Below, piece by piece: positions 8,333 to 16,132 of a DNA stretch of 36,965 nt. Source of the DNA: Bacteroidota bacterium (GTDB taxonomy: Bacteria > Bacteroidota > Bacteroidia > Chitinophagales > Chitinophagaceae); contig JAEZDA010000110.1 in assembly GCA_023433345.1 (NCBI GenBank), positions 1 through 36,965 on the forward strand. Reading direction: 5' to 3'. The translations under genes were made by a program, and so were the position numbers. The notes below the pieces were generated by a model that worked only from the letters and a program-made list of their open reading frames with translations, had not been told where the DNA came from and ran no database searches. Each line of letters begins with the position of its first letter. The stretch's first letter is position 1.

Positions 8333-8776
8333 TTAGTCTTTTCTTTCTTTTACCATAACTCCATCCGCTGTATAAATTACCTTCTTGTCAGGCTTGCCGT
8401 CCAATTCTAATTTATACATGGTTTTTCCATCTTTCTCAACCCGATAAGCATCATCGATCTTGCTGCCCGGATGATCCTTCATAATCGCTTCTGATACTGC
8501 GGCGGGTACGTCTGCTACTTTAATTTCCATACCATGTGAAACAAGCGTCCCGGTATTATCGAAGCCTGCCATATGCTTGGTGCCAGACTGCCTGAACTCC
8601 ACCTTATATTTTTCTTCCTTCATCTCCCAGTCTGCACCGGCAGCATCAGGATACTGCTTTTGAAATGCAGTTCTAACAGCCTCGGGTACATCTGCGGTTT
8701 TTACATCGGTTGATTTCTGAGCTTGCAGGCCTGTTGCAATACAAATGGCCAGGCCGAATGCGATTATTTTTTTCAT
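8333..8776 (-). CDS. Secreted PepSY-like (beta-lactamase-inhibitor-like) protein
   Basis: A 147-aa exported protein with an evident signal peptide (MKKIIAFGLAICIATGLQA, cleavage after residue 19 before QKS). The mature part has two similar ~60-residue halves: VKTADVPEAVRTAFQKQYPDA then WEMKEEKYKVEF, and IKVADVPAAVSEAIMKDHPGS then YRVEKDGKTMYKLEL. This is the PepSY-like fold of DUF2874-type proteins, abundant in Bacteroidota. It is probably periplasmic; molecular function is unknown. It is monocistronic, with its own strong terminator. A TAAAATTTG stretch about 30 bp upstream resembles TAnnTTTG but has one extra base. Confidence 0.88.
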   Translation of the reverse strand: MKKIIAFGLAICIATGLQAQKSTDVKTADVPEAVRTAFQKQYPDAAGADWEMKEEKYKVEFRQSGTKHMAGFDNTGTLVSHGMEIKVADVPAAVSEAIMKDHPGSKIDDAYRVEKDGKTMYKLELDGKPDKKVIYTADGVMVKERKD

Positions 8777-8962
8777 GGTATAATTTTTTTTCTGAATAAC
8801 GCAAATTTTACGCCATTGCGCGCTACCCTTAAGAAATAGTACATTTTGCTTCCTGAAGAATGATTTCGGAATATATATCAGACAACTGTTCGGTGCAGCA
8901 GGAAAGGGATGTTATTGGTAAGGTATTTGAAGCATTTGTTCTTCACCGCAAAATTTCCTGTT

Positions 8963-9166
8963 ATGCCTATTGTAAAAGTTTTGGAAGTGATAGCCTCCTC
9001 AAACAAAAGCTTTGACGATGCCATTCAAAATTGTATTGACGAGGTGGGAAAAACAATAAAGAATATCGACTCTGTGTACGTAAAAGATTTTAAGGTGCAT
9101 GTGAAAGATGGAAAGGCCGCCTCATACGGAGTTATCTGTAAGGTTTCTTTCAGGGTTGAGCATTAA
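8963..9166 (+). CDS. Dodecin-family small protein
   Basis: Small dodecin-fold protein, 67 aa, matching the family (about 65-75 aa) in length and pattern (PIVKVLEVIASSNKSFDDAIQNCI...). Dodecins assemble as hollow dodecamers that bind flavins or, in some members, other ligands. The ATG at 8963 is chosen because family similarity begins at MPIVKV; an upstream TTG at 8909 would add 18 unrelated residues. The flavin-stacking Trp of characterised archaeal and bacterial dodecins appears replaced by Ser near position 37 (NIDSVYV), so classical flavin binding is doubtful. Its last 17 bp overlap the 3' end of the antiporter gene on the other strand. No promoter element could be assigned. Confidence 0.85.
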   Translation: MPIVKVLEVIASSNKSFDDAIQNCIDEVGKTIKNIDSVYVKDFKVHVKDGKAASYGVICKVSFRVEH

Positions 9167-11432
9167 GAGGTGTAGCCTTAAATTCCCTGATCTTCTTCCA
9201 GTTGCCGACTATCCACACGATATCATCCCATTCAAATTTCATGTTTGAATCTGGGTTAAGAATTCGCGACTTACCGCGCTGAATGCCAACTATAAGTCCG
9301 CTTGTTTGCTCACGAATGCCTGAGGATCGAATAGTATGCCCTTTCAATAAAGTGTGTTCATCAACAACTAATTTTTGCAGGCCAATATCGTCAACGCGAA
9401 GGTTTGAAACATTCGGTTCCTCAGTTGCGCTGAACACCGGCATGAAAGTTTGGAGTTGCTCATCCGTTGCGAGGATACCAACTTTATCATAAGGAAGGAT
9501 GGTTTCGTTTCTGCCAGGTGCAGCAATCAATTTATCTCCACGTTGAATGTACACTACATTGATACCATATATTTCTCTCCATTGGAGCTCAAAAAGAGTT
9601 TTTCCGGAAAATGGCGGGTTTGATGAAACCTTTATGTCAACAAGATGCGCATCCCATGGAGAAAGGTCTGCATAAATTCCATCCATGCTTATAAGGGTAG
9701 CAGCCATTGAACTTTGATTCGCTTTCGTATCCCTTGCATTCAGGTTCGTCATGAATCTTCCTTCAAGTCGCCGGTAAAATTTCTGTATTCGTTTTGAAAA
9801 CAGGAACATCACAAGCATGCAGGCTGGAACTGCAACAAAGATCGCCGTTTTGGTAGAAAAGAATTGGTCGACCCAGAAGCCGATCACAGCCATTCCAAGC
9901 AATACACGTGCTACTTCGATTGCCAGCAGGGGACCATGGTTATAATCCCTGTTCAGCCACAATTCCCTGAATGCACTGTTATCAGGTTTCTTCGTCATGA
10001 AAGCCCATAAAAACGGCGCCGCAACAAGGAAGGATACCAGTAGTCCGATTATTCCGCGCCAAATCGGATCTTCAACATTTTTATCAAGCATTGGTCGGAG
10101 AACCTGCAAAGAAGCAAGTACAAGCCCAAGGATAATAGTTCCTGTAGTTATAAAAATTCTTGCGTAAGATTTAATTACAACCTTCCAGTTACTTTCAGCC
10201 TGTATATTTTGTGAACCTGTTGAATAGGTATTTAAACGCGACACCCATTTATCCGGCAATACAGACATGATTTTTTTATAGAAGGGGTCGGTATACTTAA
10301 TAAGGTAGGGCGTGGTGAAAGTGGTAATCGCGGAAGCACCTACAGCCACAGGAAACAGAAACTCTGAAATGACGCCGAGCGATAAACCCAGGCTGGCAAC
10401 GATAAATGCAAATTCACCGATCTGCGCCATACTCATACCAACCTGCACTGACTGTTTTAACGGCTGGCCGGAAATTAAAGCTCCAACTGTTGTGCTGAAT
10501 AACTTTCCGAATAATGTAAGAAAGGTTACCACCAGTACAGGCCAACGGTACTCGTAAATTGCGGCGGGGTCTATCATCATCCCTACAGAAATAAAGAACA
10601 CTGCGCCGAACAGGTCTTTAACAGGTTTAATAACGTGTTCTACTTTTTCCGCTGAAGTTGTTTCTGCAATGATCGATCCCATAATGAAAGCTCCGAGCTC
10701 TGCAGAAAATCCCACCTGGGTGGCAAGAACAACCATCCCGAGGCACAATCCTATAGAAAGAATCAATAGAGTTTCCTCATCCAATAATTTCTTCACTCTT
10801 TTGAGGAAGGTGGGCAGGAGGAATATACCGGCAATGAACCAAATGCCAAGAAAAATTCCGAGTTTAAAAATTGTGTAGAGAATTTCAATGCCTTCAAACT
10901 CCTTTGTAACTGCAATGGTTGAAAGCAACACCATCAACAAGATCACCACTATATCTTCCACCACGAGCACGCCAAATACGATCCGCGCGAACTGCTTTGT
11001 TTTTACACCAAGTTCATCAAAGGCTCTTAATATAATAGTAGTTGAAGAACTCGCGAGCATACCTCCGAGAAAGAGACTGTCCATCGTCGACCAGCCCATA
11101 GCTCTTCCCGCCAGGAAGCCCGCGATTGTGATGAACACAATTTCAAACAAGGCAGTGATAGAAGCCGAGCCTCCAACCCGCATTAGTTTTTTAAAGCTGA
11201 ACTCCAAACCGAGACTGAACAACAGGAAGATCACACCGATTTCAGCAAGCGTTTCCACATTGTCATTGTCTGTAACAGTGGCCAGCCATGGGAAATGCGG
11301 CCCCACAAGAAAGCCTGCAATGATGTAACCGAGAACAAGGGGTTGTTTTATTTTCCTGAAAAGGAGAGTGGTGATCGCACCTGCGATCAGTATCAATGCC
11401 AGATCTTCAATTAATCTCGGAAGGTGCCCCAT
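9150..11432 (-). CDS. Cation:proton antiporter (CPA2/KefB type) with RCK C-terminal domains
   Basis: Monovalent cation/proton antiporter of the CPA2 family, 760 aa, in the cytoplasmic membrane. Residues 1-390 form the Na/H exchanger domain with about 12 hydrophobic segments, including LVLGYIIAGFLVGP, LLFSLGLEFS, SSTTIILRAFDELG, VEDIVVILLM and ELGAFIMGSIIAET. A further hydrophobic stretch (about 425-560) precedes two regulatory RCK/TrkA-C-like domains, about 600-670 (GKTLFELQWREIYGINVVYIQRG) and 690-755 (LLKGHTIRSSGIREQTSGLIVGIQRG). The Rossmann nucleotide-binding TrkA-N domain of classical KefB/KefC is not evident, so control by glutathione or NAD as in KefC is not supported. Substrate is probably K+ or Na+. 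A -7-like element sits just upstream at 11459-11466. Confidence 0.92.
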   Translation of the reverse strand: MGHLPRLIEDLALILIAGAITTLLFRKIKQPLVLGYIIAGFLVGPHFPWLATVTDNDNVETLAEIGVIFLLFSLGLEFSFKKLMRVGGSASITALFEIVFITIAGFLAGRAMGWSTMDSLFLGGMLASSSTTIILRAFDELGVKTKQFARIVFGVLVVEDIVVILLMVLLSTIAVTKEFEGIEILYTIFKLGIFLGIWFIAGIFLLPTFLKRVKKLLDEETLLILSIGLCLGMVVLATQVGFSAELGAFIMGSIIAETTSAEKVEHVIKPVKDLFGAVFFISVGMMIDPAAIYEYRWPVLVVTFLTLFGKLFSTTVGALISGQPLKQSVQVGMSMAQIGEFAFIVASLGLSLGVISEFLFPVAVGASAITTFTTPYLIKYTDPFYKKIMSVLPDKWVSRLNTYSTGSQNIQAESNWKVVIKSYARIFITTGTIILGLVLASLQVLRPMLDKNVEDPIWRGIIGLLVSFLVAAPFLWAFMTKKPDNSAFRELWLNRDYNHGPLLAIEVARVLLGMAVIGFWVDQFFSTKTAIFVAVPACMLVMFLFSKRIQKFYRRLEGRFMTNLNARDTKANQSSMAATLISMDGIYADLSPWDAHLVDIKVSSNPPFSGKTLFELQWREIYGINVVYIQRGDKLIAAPGRNETILPYDKVGILATDEQLQTFMPVFSATEEPNVSNLRVDDIGLQKLVVDEHTLLKGHTIRSSGIREQTSGLIVGIQRGKSRILNPDSNMKFEWDDIVWIVGNWKKIREFKATPLNAQP

Positions 11433-11458
11433 AACTTATTCTTCAATTTCAATCCTTT

Positions 11459-11466
11459 CAAAAATA
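11459..11466 (-). promoter_or_regulatory. Possible -7 element for the antiporter gene
   Basis: On the minus strand this reads TATTTTTG, an exact TAnnTTTG match, implying a leader of about 20 nt to the start codon at 11432. No -33 TTTG is found at 19 bp spacing. The 134-bp gap must also hold the promoter of the divergent small membrane protein gene, for which I see no clear element. Confidence 0.3.
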
Positions 11467-11566
11467 CAGAATTTGGTAAAGGAAATTGTGTGGATGCGTT
11501 TAGATGCTATCAAAAAGAACTATGCGCACTTAGTTTTTCATATATTGAAGTATTAAAGATTAAATT

Positions 11567-11875
11567 ATGAAGAGAAAAAGAAGTTTCGGTGCTTTTCAAT
11601 GGTACCTGATTCTAATGACCCTGCCATTTTTGATTATCGGCAGGCCATACATTCCGATCGCCGTGCCTTCTTATATGGTTTTGGTATGGCTGATAATGCA
11701 ACGCTTTACTGCTTTTAAGCTTCGGCTTTTGCACCGTCAAACCGAAGATGCCACCGAATTATCTGAGGCGCAGTTTAATTCACTTGCCATTTACCAGTTG
11801 CTGGCAATTTTTGTAGTGTATGCGTTGTCGTGGTATCTCCTTAAAGAAAAGCTTGGCCTGGGCTATATCTCATAA
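11567..11875 (+). CDS. Small predicted membrane protein, function unknown
   Basis: A 102-aa basic protein with two hydrophobic stretches close together near the N-terminus (about 12-24 and 30-44) and one near the C-terminus (about 72-91). They are separated by a charged loop (KLRLLHRQTEDATELSEAQF). I do not recognise a family. The ATG at 11567 begins MKRKRSFGAF, and a purine-rich stretch lies close by. It is transcribed divergently from the antiporter. Its stop codon (11873-11875) lies at the edge of the T-tract of the minus-strand terminator at 11874-11903. Coding status rests on length, hydrophobic pattern and clean placement between neighbours. Confidence 0.65.
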   Translation: MKRKRSFGAFQWYLILMTLPFLIIGRPYIPIAVPSYMVLVWLIMQRFTAFKLRLLHRQTEDATELSEAQFNSLAIYQLLAIFVVYALSWYLLKEKLGLGYIS

Positions 11876-11903
11876 AAAAAGGCCGGTAATTTCTTACCGG
11901 CCT
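11874..11903 (-). terminator. Rho-independent terminator of the T9SS cargo gene
   Basis: A perfect 10-bp stem AGGCCGGTAA / TTACCGGCCT (11880-11889 with 11894-11903) with a 4-nt loop. The A-run at 11874-11880 is a T-tract when read on the minus strand, so it terminates the gene at 11925-13220. The plus side lacks a T-run, so any stop of the small membrane protein transcript here would be weaker. Confidence 0.9.
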
Positions 11904-11924
11904 GAGGTGTTATGAATTGTCTGA

Positions 11925-13220
11925 CTATTTTTTCAACAACTTGCGGCTGTCGATTACTTTCCCGTTTACAACAGTATGGATGATATAGATACCTGATCCT
12001 ATTTTTGAAAGCTGATCAATTGCAATGTTGTTATATCCTTTGATGATTTCTGTGCTTTTCTTAGCTTTCACAATTCCGTCTAAAGATATCACACGTACTT
12101 CCGCCGTCCCTGCTTCGTTTGCGTTAAAGCTAATGCTCACTGATTCAGTGAATGGGTTAGGGTAAGTAGTAACAGTTGTTACATTGCCATCAAACCTTAC
12201 TTTTCTTACTTCACTGTAATTCGCGCGGCCATCAATATCAACCTGCTTCAACCTGTAATATGCAACGGATTGAGATTTTAGTTCACCTGAATTGTCTTTG
12301 AAAGAATATGCAGTTCCAGATGCTCCTTTAATTCCTTCAAGTACATATCCAACAGTTCTGAAATTTTGTTGATCAAAGCTTCTTTCCACTTCAAAATGAT
12401 CATGGTTGATCTCAATTTCAGTAGTCCAGTCAAGTACTGCTGTTCTGTTCACTCCGTTAGCTACAAAAGAACTGTACTTTACAGGAAGGATGGAAAAAGT
12501 TGAAACGATCGGTTTGAAATAAACGCTGTTAAAACGGCTCCCTGCAGCGCTTCCGTTACCACCGTTAGGGTCAGCATACGCACCAGTAACGAGTTTGATT
12601 TTCTTCTTATTAACAAAATTGAAGGCAATGCAAACGTCGAGAGACATTGTGTCGATGTCTGTACGGTTCACGATCGGTCCCATACTGCGTGTGATCAGTC
12701 CGGCAGTAGTTGTAACCGGCGCGATGCTCAACAGAGTTGGTACGACGCCCGGAACAGTATGGCTGGTTGCATCACCCGTGCCGATAAACTCACGCATACG
12801 TACATTGTCTCCGTCTACATCTACTGCAGAGATGGTGAATTGTGAGAATTCATAATCGTCTCCATTATTCTTTTTGAAACGGATTTCCCACTCAATATAT
12901 GACAAGGTGCCTTTTGTAGTTGGACCTCCAACAACCGGCTGCCACGCATCTGAATATCCTGAGCTGGTTTCGTCTATGTTAACAAGTGTAGCACCATTTT
13001 CAAGCTTTTTAATTTGAGCAATGGCATTCACTACAGTTCCGGATGGTGTGGTGTACACATTCCCGAACTTATATTCTGCACCCTGCTGTCCGGCTGTGCC
13101 GCTAACTAGAACGGGGTTGCGAAATTTGAGTCCTGGAACCTGAGCATTTGAGGTGAAAACTGTGAGAGACAAGGAAAGCGCGATAAAGTACCTTCCTACG
13201 AGTGTAGAAGTTTTGTTCAT
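11925..13220 (-). CDS. Secreted protein with T9SS type A sorting domain
   Basis: A 431-aa exported protein. A signal peptide covers 1-26 (ends TSNA before QVPG). Residues 27-245 form a beta-rich region with no motif I can name. At about 246-345 there is a segment common in Bacteroidota T9SS proteins (LPVKYSSFVANGVNRTAVLDW...HFEVERSFDQQNF...YYRLKQVDIDGRANYSEVR). The last ~80 residues are a type IX sorting domain (YPNPFTESVSISFNA ... GSGIYIIHTVVNGKVIDSRKLLKK). It should cross the outer membrane through T9SS and be attached or released at the cell surface. Role is unknown: possibly an adhesin or matrix protein. It is monocistronic, with a hairpin terminator and a long leader containing promoter-like and repeat elements. 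Confidence 0.85.
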   Translation of the reverse strand: MNKTSTLVGRYFIALSLSLTVFTSNAQVPGLKFRNPVLVSGTAGQQGAEYKFGNVYTTPSGTVVNAIAQIKKLENGATLVNIDETSSGYSDAWQPVVGGPTTKGTLSYIEWEIRFKKNNGDDYEFSQFTISAVDVDGDNVRMREFIGTGDATSHTVPGVVPTLLSIAPVTTTAGLITRSMGPIVNRTDIDTMSLDVCIAFNFVNKKKIKLVTGAYADPNGGNGSAAGSRFNSVYFKPIVSTFSILPVKYSSFVANGVNRTAVLDWTTEIEINHDHFEVERSFDQQNFRTVGYVLEGIKGASGTAYSFKDNSGELKSQSVAYYRLKQVDIDGRANYSEVRKVRFDGNVTTVTTYPNPFTESVSISFNANEAGTAEVRVISLDGIVKAKKSTEIIKGYNNIAIDQLSKIGSGIYIIHTVVNGKVIDSRKLLKK

Positions 13221-13783
13221 TTTCTTGTGATTGAGGTTTAAATAAATCCGGTTCTTTTCGGTAAGCGGTGAAAAAAGCCGGGCGGTTTTTCATTTAACCC
13301 TGGATTCACTTTTGAAAGTGAAGATCGCCGAGGTAAGTAGGTCGATCATCATTTCGAAGACAAACATAGCGTACAATTTCGTATTCCGCAATACCGTAAA
13401 AATACCGTCTGTTACGTAGTTTTTCAATATTTAAGGATGAGGCAAATTTGGTATATAAATTTCAATAAGGAATTATGAAGCAGTTAGATAAAAACTCACA
13501 TCCTTGCTAAAAATTTCGAAAAGATTTATTTTGGAGCATTTTTCTCACGTTTTTGTGCAAAAAGTTCGTAGAAATGTTTCAATTTTTTTATTGAAAGTTT
13601 TCACCTTATATGATTGAATTACAGTTGTTTATAGATTGATAAGCCGGAGCTTTTAGGATGGGGAAATCCTGTAGAATTCATACTACATCCGGTAGTATAT
13701 TATAAGATCGGGTTCATGAAGGAGGGAGGAGGATGGGGTTTTCCCCGGTCGATGGTATTTCCCGAAAAAAGGAAATTAATCTC
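13221..13783. other. 563-bp intergenic region without a gene
   Basis: AT-rich, with no open frame of credible size on either strand. Contents seen: a short palindrome TTCACTTTTGAAAGTGAA at 13305-13322; a promoter-like element for the leftward T9SS gene at 13361-13391; a direct repeat AATACCGT at 13390-13397 and 13401-13408; and a hairpin ATACTAC/GTAGTAT at 13680-13698. The last ~100 bp also hold a G-rich stretch and a small GGGG-TTTT-CCCC hairpin (13735-13746). No convincing terminator for the EEP gene ending at 13784 was found. Confidence 0.6.
13361..13391 (-). promoter_or_regulatory. Probable promoter of the T9SS cargo gene
   Basis: On the minus strand: TTGC (13391-13388), 19-bp spacer, then TATGTTTG (13368-13361). 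The -7 box fits TAnnTTTG exactly; the -33 box is a poor TTTG match. The implied leader to the ATG at 13220 is about 135 nt. A direct repeat overlaps and follows the -33 side. Confidence 0.4.
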
Positions 13784-14899
13784 TTATTGCATTGAAATAT
13801 CACTAACGATACCGTAATGATCACTGCCTGTAGTGAGGAGTCGTTTTGTTTGAACTGACCTGAAGCTTCGATCAAAAATTATGTAATCAATTCTCAGGGT
13901 GGGAGATATTTTTCGGAAGGTGCGGCCAATTCCACTGCCTGCGCTTAACCAGGCATCCCTCCTGCGAGAGCGGATTTCATTGTATGCGAAACTCGCCGGC
14001 ACATCATTAAGATCTCCGCAAAAGATCACGGGATGAACTGAACTGTCAGCAAGGTCCTTTATCATTCTCACCTGTTCTTTCCGCTCACCATAGGCGTAAC
14101 GGAGTTTCTTTAACATGGTGCGGCTACCTTTTAAAGCTTCCGGCCTGGCTTTTTTCAGATTGGAGAAGATGGCATATTCATCCCTTTTGAAATTCAGGCT
14201 TTGCAAACGCGATGTGATGATACTTAGAGTATCGCCTTCAAACAAAATTCCCGTTTTAACAACGCTCCCACGGAACGGCCCGGGGAAGTTAATTGCCTTG
14301 CTATCGGTTAGGGGTAAACGACTTATCACCACTGTTCCACTCACAAAAAAACCCTCGTTAAAATCAATAGAAAAGAAATGATATGGATAGTTCATTGTTC
14401 TTTTAATACTGTCGAGGAAATTGTAATGACCGTCTGGCACAACGGAGGTCAGGAATTCCTGCAGGCATAACACATCTGCATTTGATTCCCTGATGGCTTC
14501 GAGAATTTCCAGGTTCTTTATGATGGCAGTTTGCGTGTCTTTCGCCATTACGTTCATCAGGCCCACATTCCATGATACGATGCGTAATGTGCCGGTTTTT
14601 TTTTCAATTTGGAAATTCCGGGCAGGGTTGAGGGCTATCGTTTTTAATATTGTGGGAATGCAAGCCAGAATTGCAAGAAAAGAGATGAGTGAATATTTTT
14701 TCGCTCTTATCAGCCAGAACAAGGCCATTAGCAGGTTTGCAACTGCAATTACCGGGAAAAGCAGGCCAGTAAAACTGATATACCAGTATCTGGCGGGGTC
14801 TAACAGGTATGAGTAGCCGCTTATTAATAATAATATTGCCCCGGCAGCGTTTATCCAGACCAATAGTTTAATAATAAATGATCTACTCTTGCGTTTCAT
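13784..14899 (-). CDS. Membrane-anchored endonuclease/exonuclease/phosphatase-family protein
   Basis: A 371-aa protein with three N-terminal hydrophobic segments (about 9-29, 38-62, 70-90) followed by an EEP-superfamily domain (about 103-371), probably periplasmic. Seen motifs: RIVSWNVG (metal-site Asn), VLCLQEF (catalytic Glu), VVISRLPL, CGDLNDVP (Asp/Asn pair), RIDYIIF and SDHYGIVSDI (terminal catalytic Asp-His). The family acts on phosphodiester or phosphomonoester bonds in DNA, lipids or signalling molecules; the substrate here is unknown. One key position differs: where DNase I-like enzymes have the THL/SHL His (bovine DNase I His134), this protein has Arg231 in ITSRLQSL. It is divergent from the methyltransferase gene beginning at 15023. 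Confidence 0.87.
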   Translation of the reverse strand: MKRKSRSFIIKLLVWINAAGAILLLISGYSYLLDPARYWYISFTGLLFPVIAVANLLMALFWLIRAKKYSLISFLAILACIPTILKTIALNPARNFQIEKKTGTLRIVSWNVGLMNVMAKDTQTAIIKNLEILEAIRESNADVLCLQEFLTSVVPDGHYNFLDSIKRTMNYPYHFFSIDFNEGFFVSGTVVISRLPLTDSKAINFPGPFRGSVVKTGILFEGDTLSIITSRLQSLNFKRDEYAIFSNLKKARPEALKGSRTMLKKLRYAYGERKEQVRMIKDLADSSVHPVIFCGDLNDVPASFAYNEIRSRRRDAWLSAGSGIGRTFRKISPTLRIDYIIFDRSFRSVQTKRLLTTGSDHYGIVSDISMQ

Positions 14900-15022
14900 C
14901 TATGCACTTTATCTGTGTGTAGTGCGTAAATATAAACCTGCTTTTATTTGCCTGCTTCAAATAAATATTGAAGGCAAGGTGTATTATGATTATTTTTATT
15001 GCCACAAGCCAAAACAAGCCTT

Positions 15023-16108
15023 ATGGAATGGATCAGGATTTTGAAATGTCCGGTTACCGGGCAGGACCTGAGAATGATGTTGCCTGAAGAAATCACGGAA
15101 GTAAATCGCAAAATTAACAACCACCACGTTTGGCAGGTTGATGGTAAACCCATGCAGGAGACCATTACAGAAGCTCTTGTAAATACTGAGGGTTCCTATC
15201 TTTTTCCTATTGTAAAAGGAGTGATCCTCCTGCTTACAGACCTCGCGCTTGTAGATTCAAAAGATAAAATTCTGGGCGACTCTTTAAGCGATGATAAAAA
15301 ACTGGTGAAGAATTTTTATGATGATCGCGGCTGGCATACAACAGCCAAAGGCGATTATGAAGATGCGGACATATTTGAAGATTTACGTCCCTTTGCCCAG
15401 GAATATATTAAAAAATGTCATGATCGTGTTAGCCGTTTTCTCAACCCATCCGGTAAATACATGATGGATGCTGCATCAGGAGCGCTGCAATATGAGGACT
15501 ATCTTCAATATTCTAAGAATTACGATTACAGAATTTGTGTTGATCTTTCCTTCCAGGGCCTAAGCGAATGCAAGAGGAAGTTGGGAGACAAGGCCATCTG
15601 TCTGCTCTGCGATATGACAAGGCTTCCGGTAAAGGATAGTATGATTGACGGGTTTATTTCACTTAACACCATCTATCACATCCCGAAAGATGAGCAAATA
15701 AAAGCGATCACAGAGTTGAACCGCGTGATGATGAAAGGCGGTAAAGGGGTGGTGGTTTATGATTGGTATAAGCATTCACCTTGGATGAATATTTCCCTGC
15801 TGCCGTTTCGCGGCATCGAATTCATCCGCAACAAAGTGAAGAATATATTTTCAAGAGCTTCAGGAAAAGGTGATGCCCCGAAGATGCTTTATTTCTACGC
15901 TCACCCTTACGAATATTTCAAAAAGCACCTTCCCATTCCGTTTAAATTGAGGGTGTGGCGGTCGATAAGCGTTCCATTTATGAAAACATACATTCACGAA
16001 GGAATGAACGGAAGAAAATTACTTCAGAAGATTTATGAAAAGGAGGAGAAGCAACCTGAACTATGCGGGCTTAAAGGAGAGTATCCGATGTTTGTATTTG
16101 AAAAATAG
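15023..16108 (+). CDS. SAM-dependent methyltransferase with N-terminal Trm112-like segment
   Basis: A 361-aa cytoplasmic protein. Residues 1-70 resemble a Trm112-like module (MEWIRILKCPVTGQDL... then SYLFPIVKGVILLL), but only one Cys is present in CPVTG, so the usual zinc pair is missing. Residues about 120-290 form a class I methyltransferase: KYMMDAASGALQYEDY (motif I region), YRICVDLSFQGL, CDMTRLPVKDSMIDGFISLNTIYHI (post-I acidic residue and motif IV-like) and VMMKGGKGVVVYDW. ATG at 15023 is preferred to a TTG at 14999. The target is unknown; location at the head of a polysaccharide locus suggests sugar or lipid-carrier modification. The FkbM gene follows 24 bp later, so the two are likely one transcript. 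Confidence 0.82.
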   Translation: MEWIRILKCPVTGQDLRMMLPEEITEVNRKINNHHVWQVDGKPMQETITEALVNTEGSYLFPIVKGVILLLTDLALVDSKDKILGDSLSDDKKLVKNFYDDRGWHTTAKGDYEDADIFEDLRPFAQEYIKKCHDRVSRFLNPSGKYMMDAASGALQYEDYLQYSKNYDYRICVDLSFQGLSECKRKLGDKAICLLCDMTRLPVKDSMIDGFISLNTIYHIPKDEQIKAITELNRVMMKGGKGVVVYDWYKHSPWMNISLLPFRGIEFIRNKVKNIFSRASGKGDAPKMLYFYAHPYEYFKKHLPIPFKLRVWRSISVPFMKTYIHEGMNGRKLLQKIYEKEEKQPELCGLKGEYPMFVFEK

Positions 16109-16132
16109 TCGAACGATTTCTAAATGTAGTAA

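Noticed and set aside
8909..8962. TTG start extending the dodecin by 18 residues
   Set aside because: The added residues are not part of the dodecin fold, and the ATG at 8963 gives the usual family start and length.
10888..11328. 146-codon plus-strand open frame
   Set aside because: Antisense to the membrane domain of the antiporter. Its Ser/Thr/Ile-rich composition is what a reversed hydrophobic coding sequence gives.
13456..13520. Short open frame starting MKQLDKN in the 563-bp gap
   Set aside because: It is only 11 codons, in an AT-rich non-coding stretch, with no supporting signal.
15023..15060. Zinc-binding Trm112 module at the start of the methyltransferase
   Set aside because: Only one Cys (CPVTG) is present, so a zinc site cannot be claimed; described only as Trm112-like.
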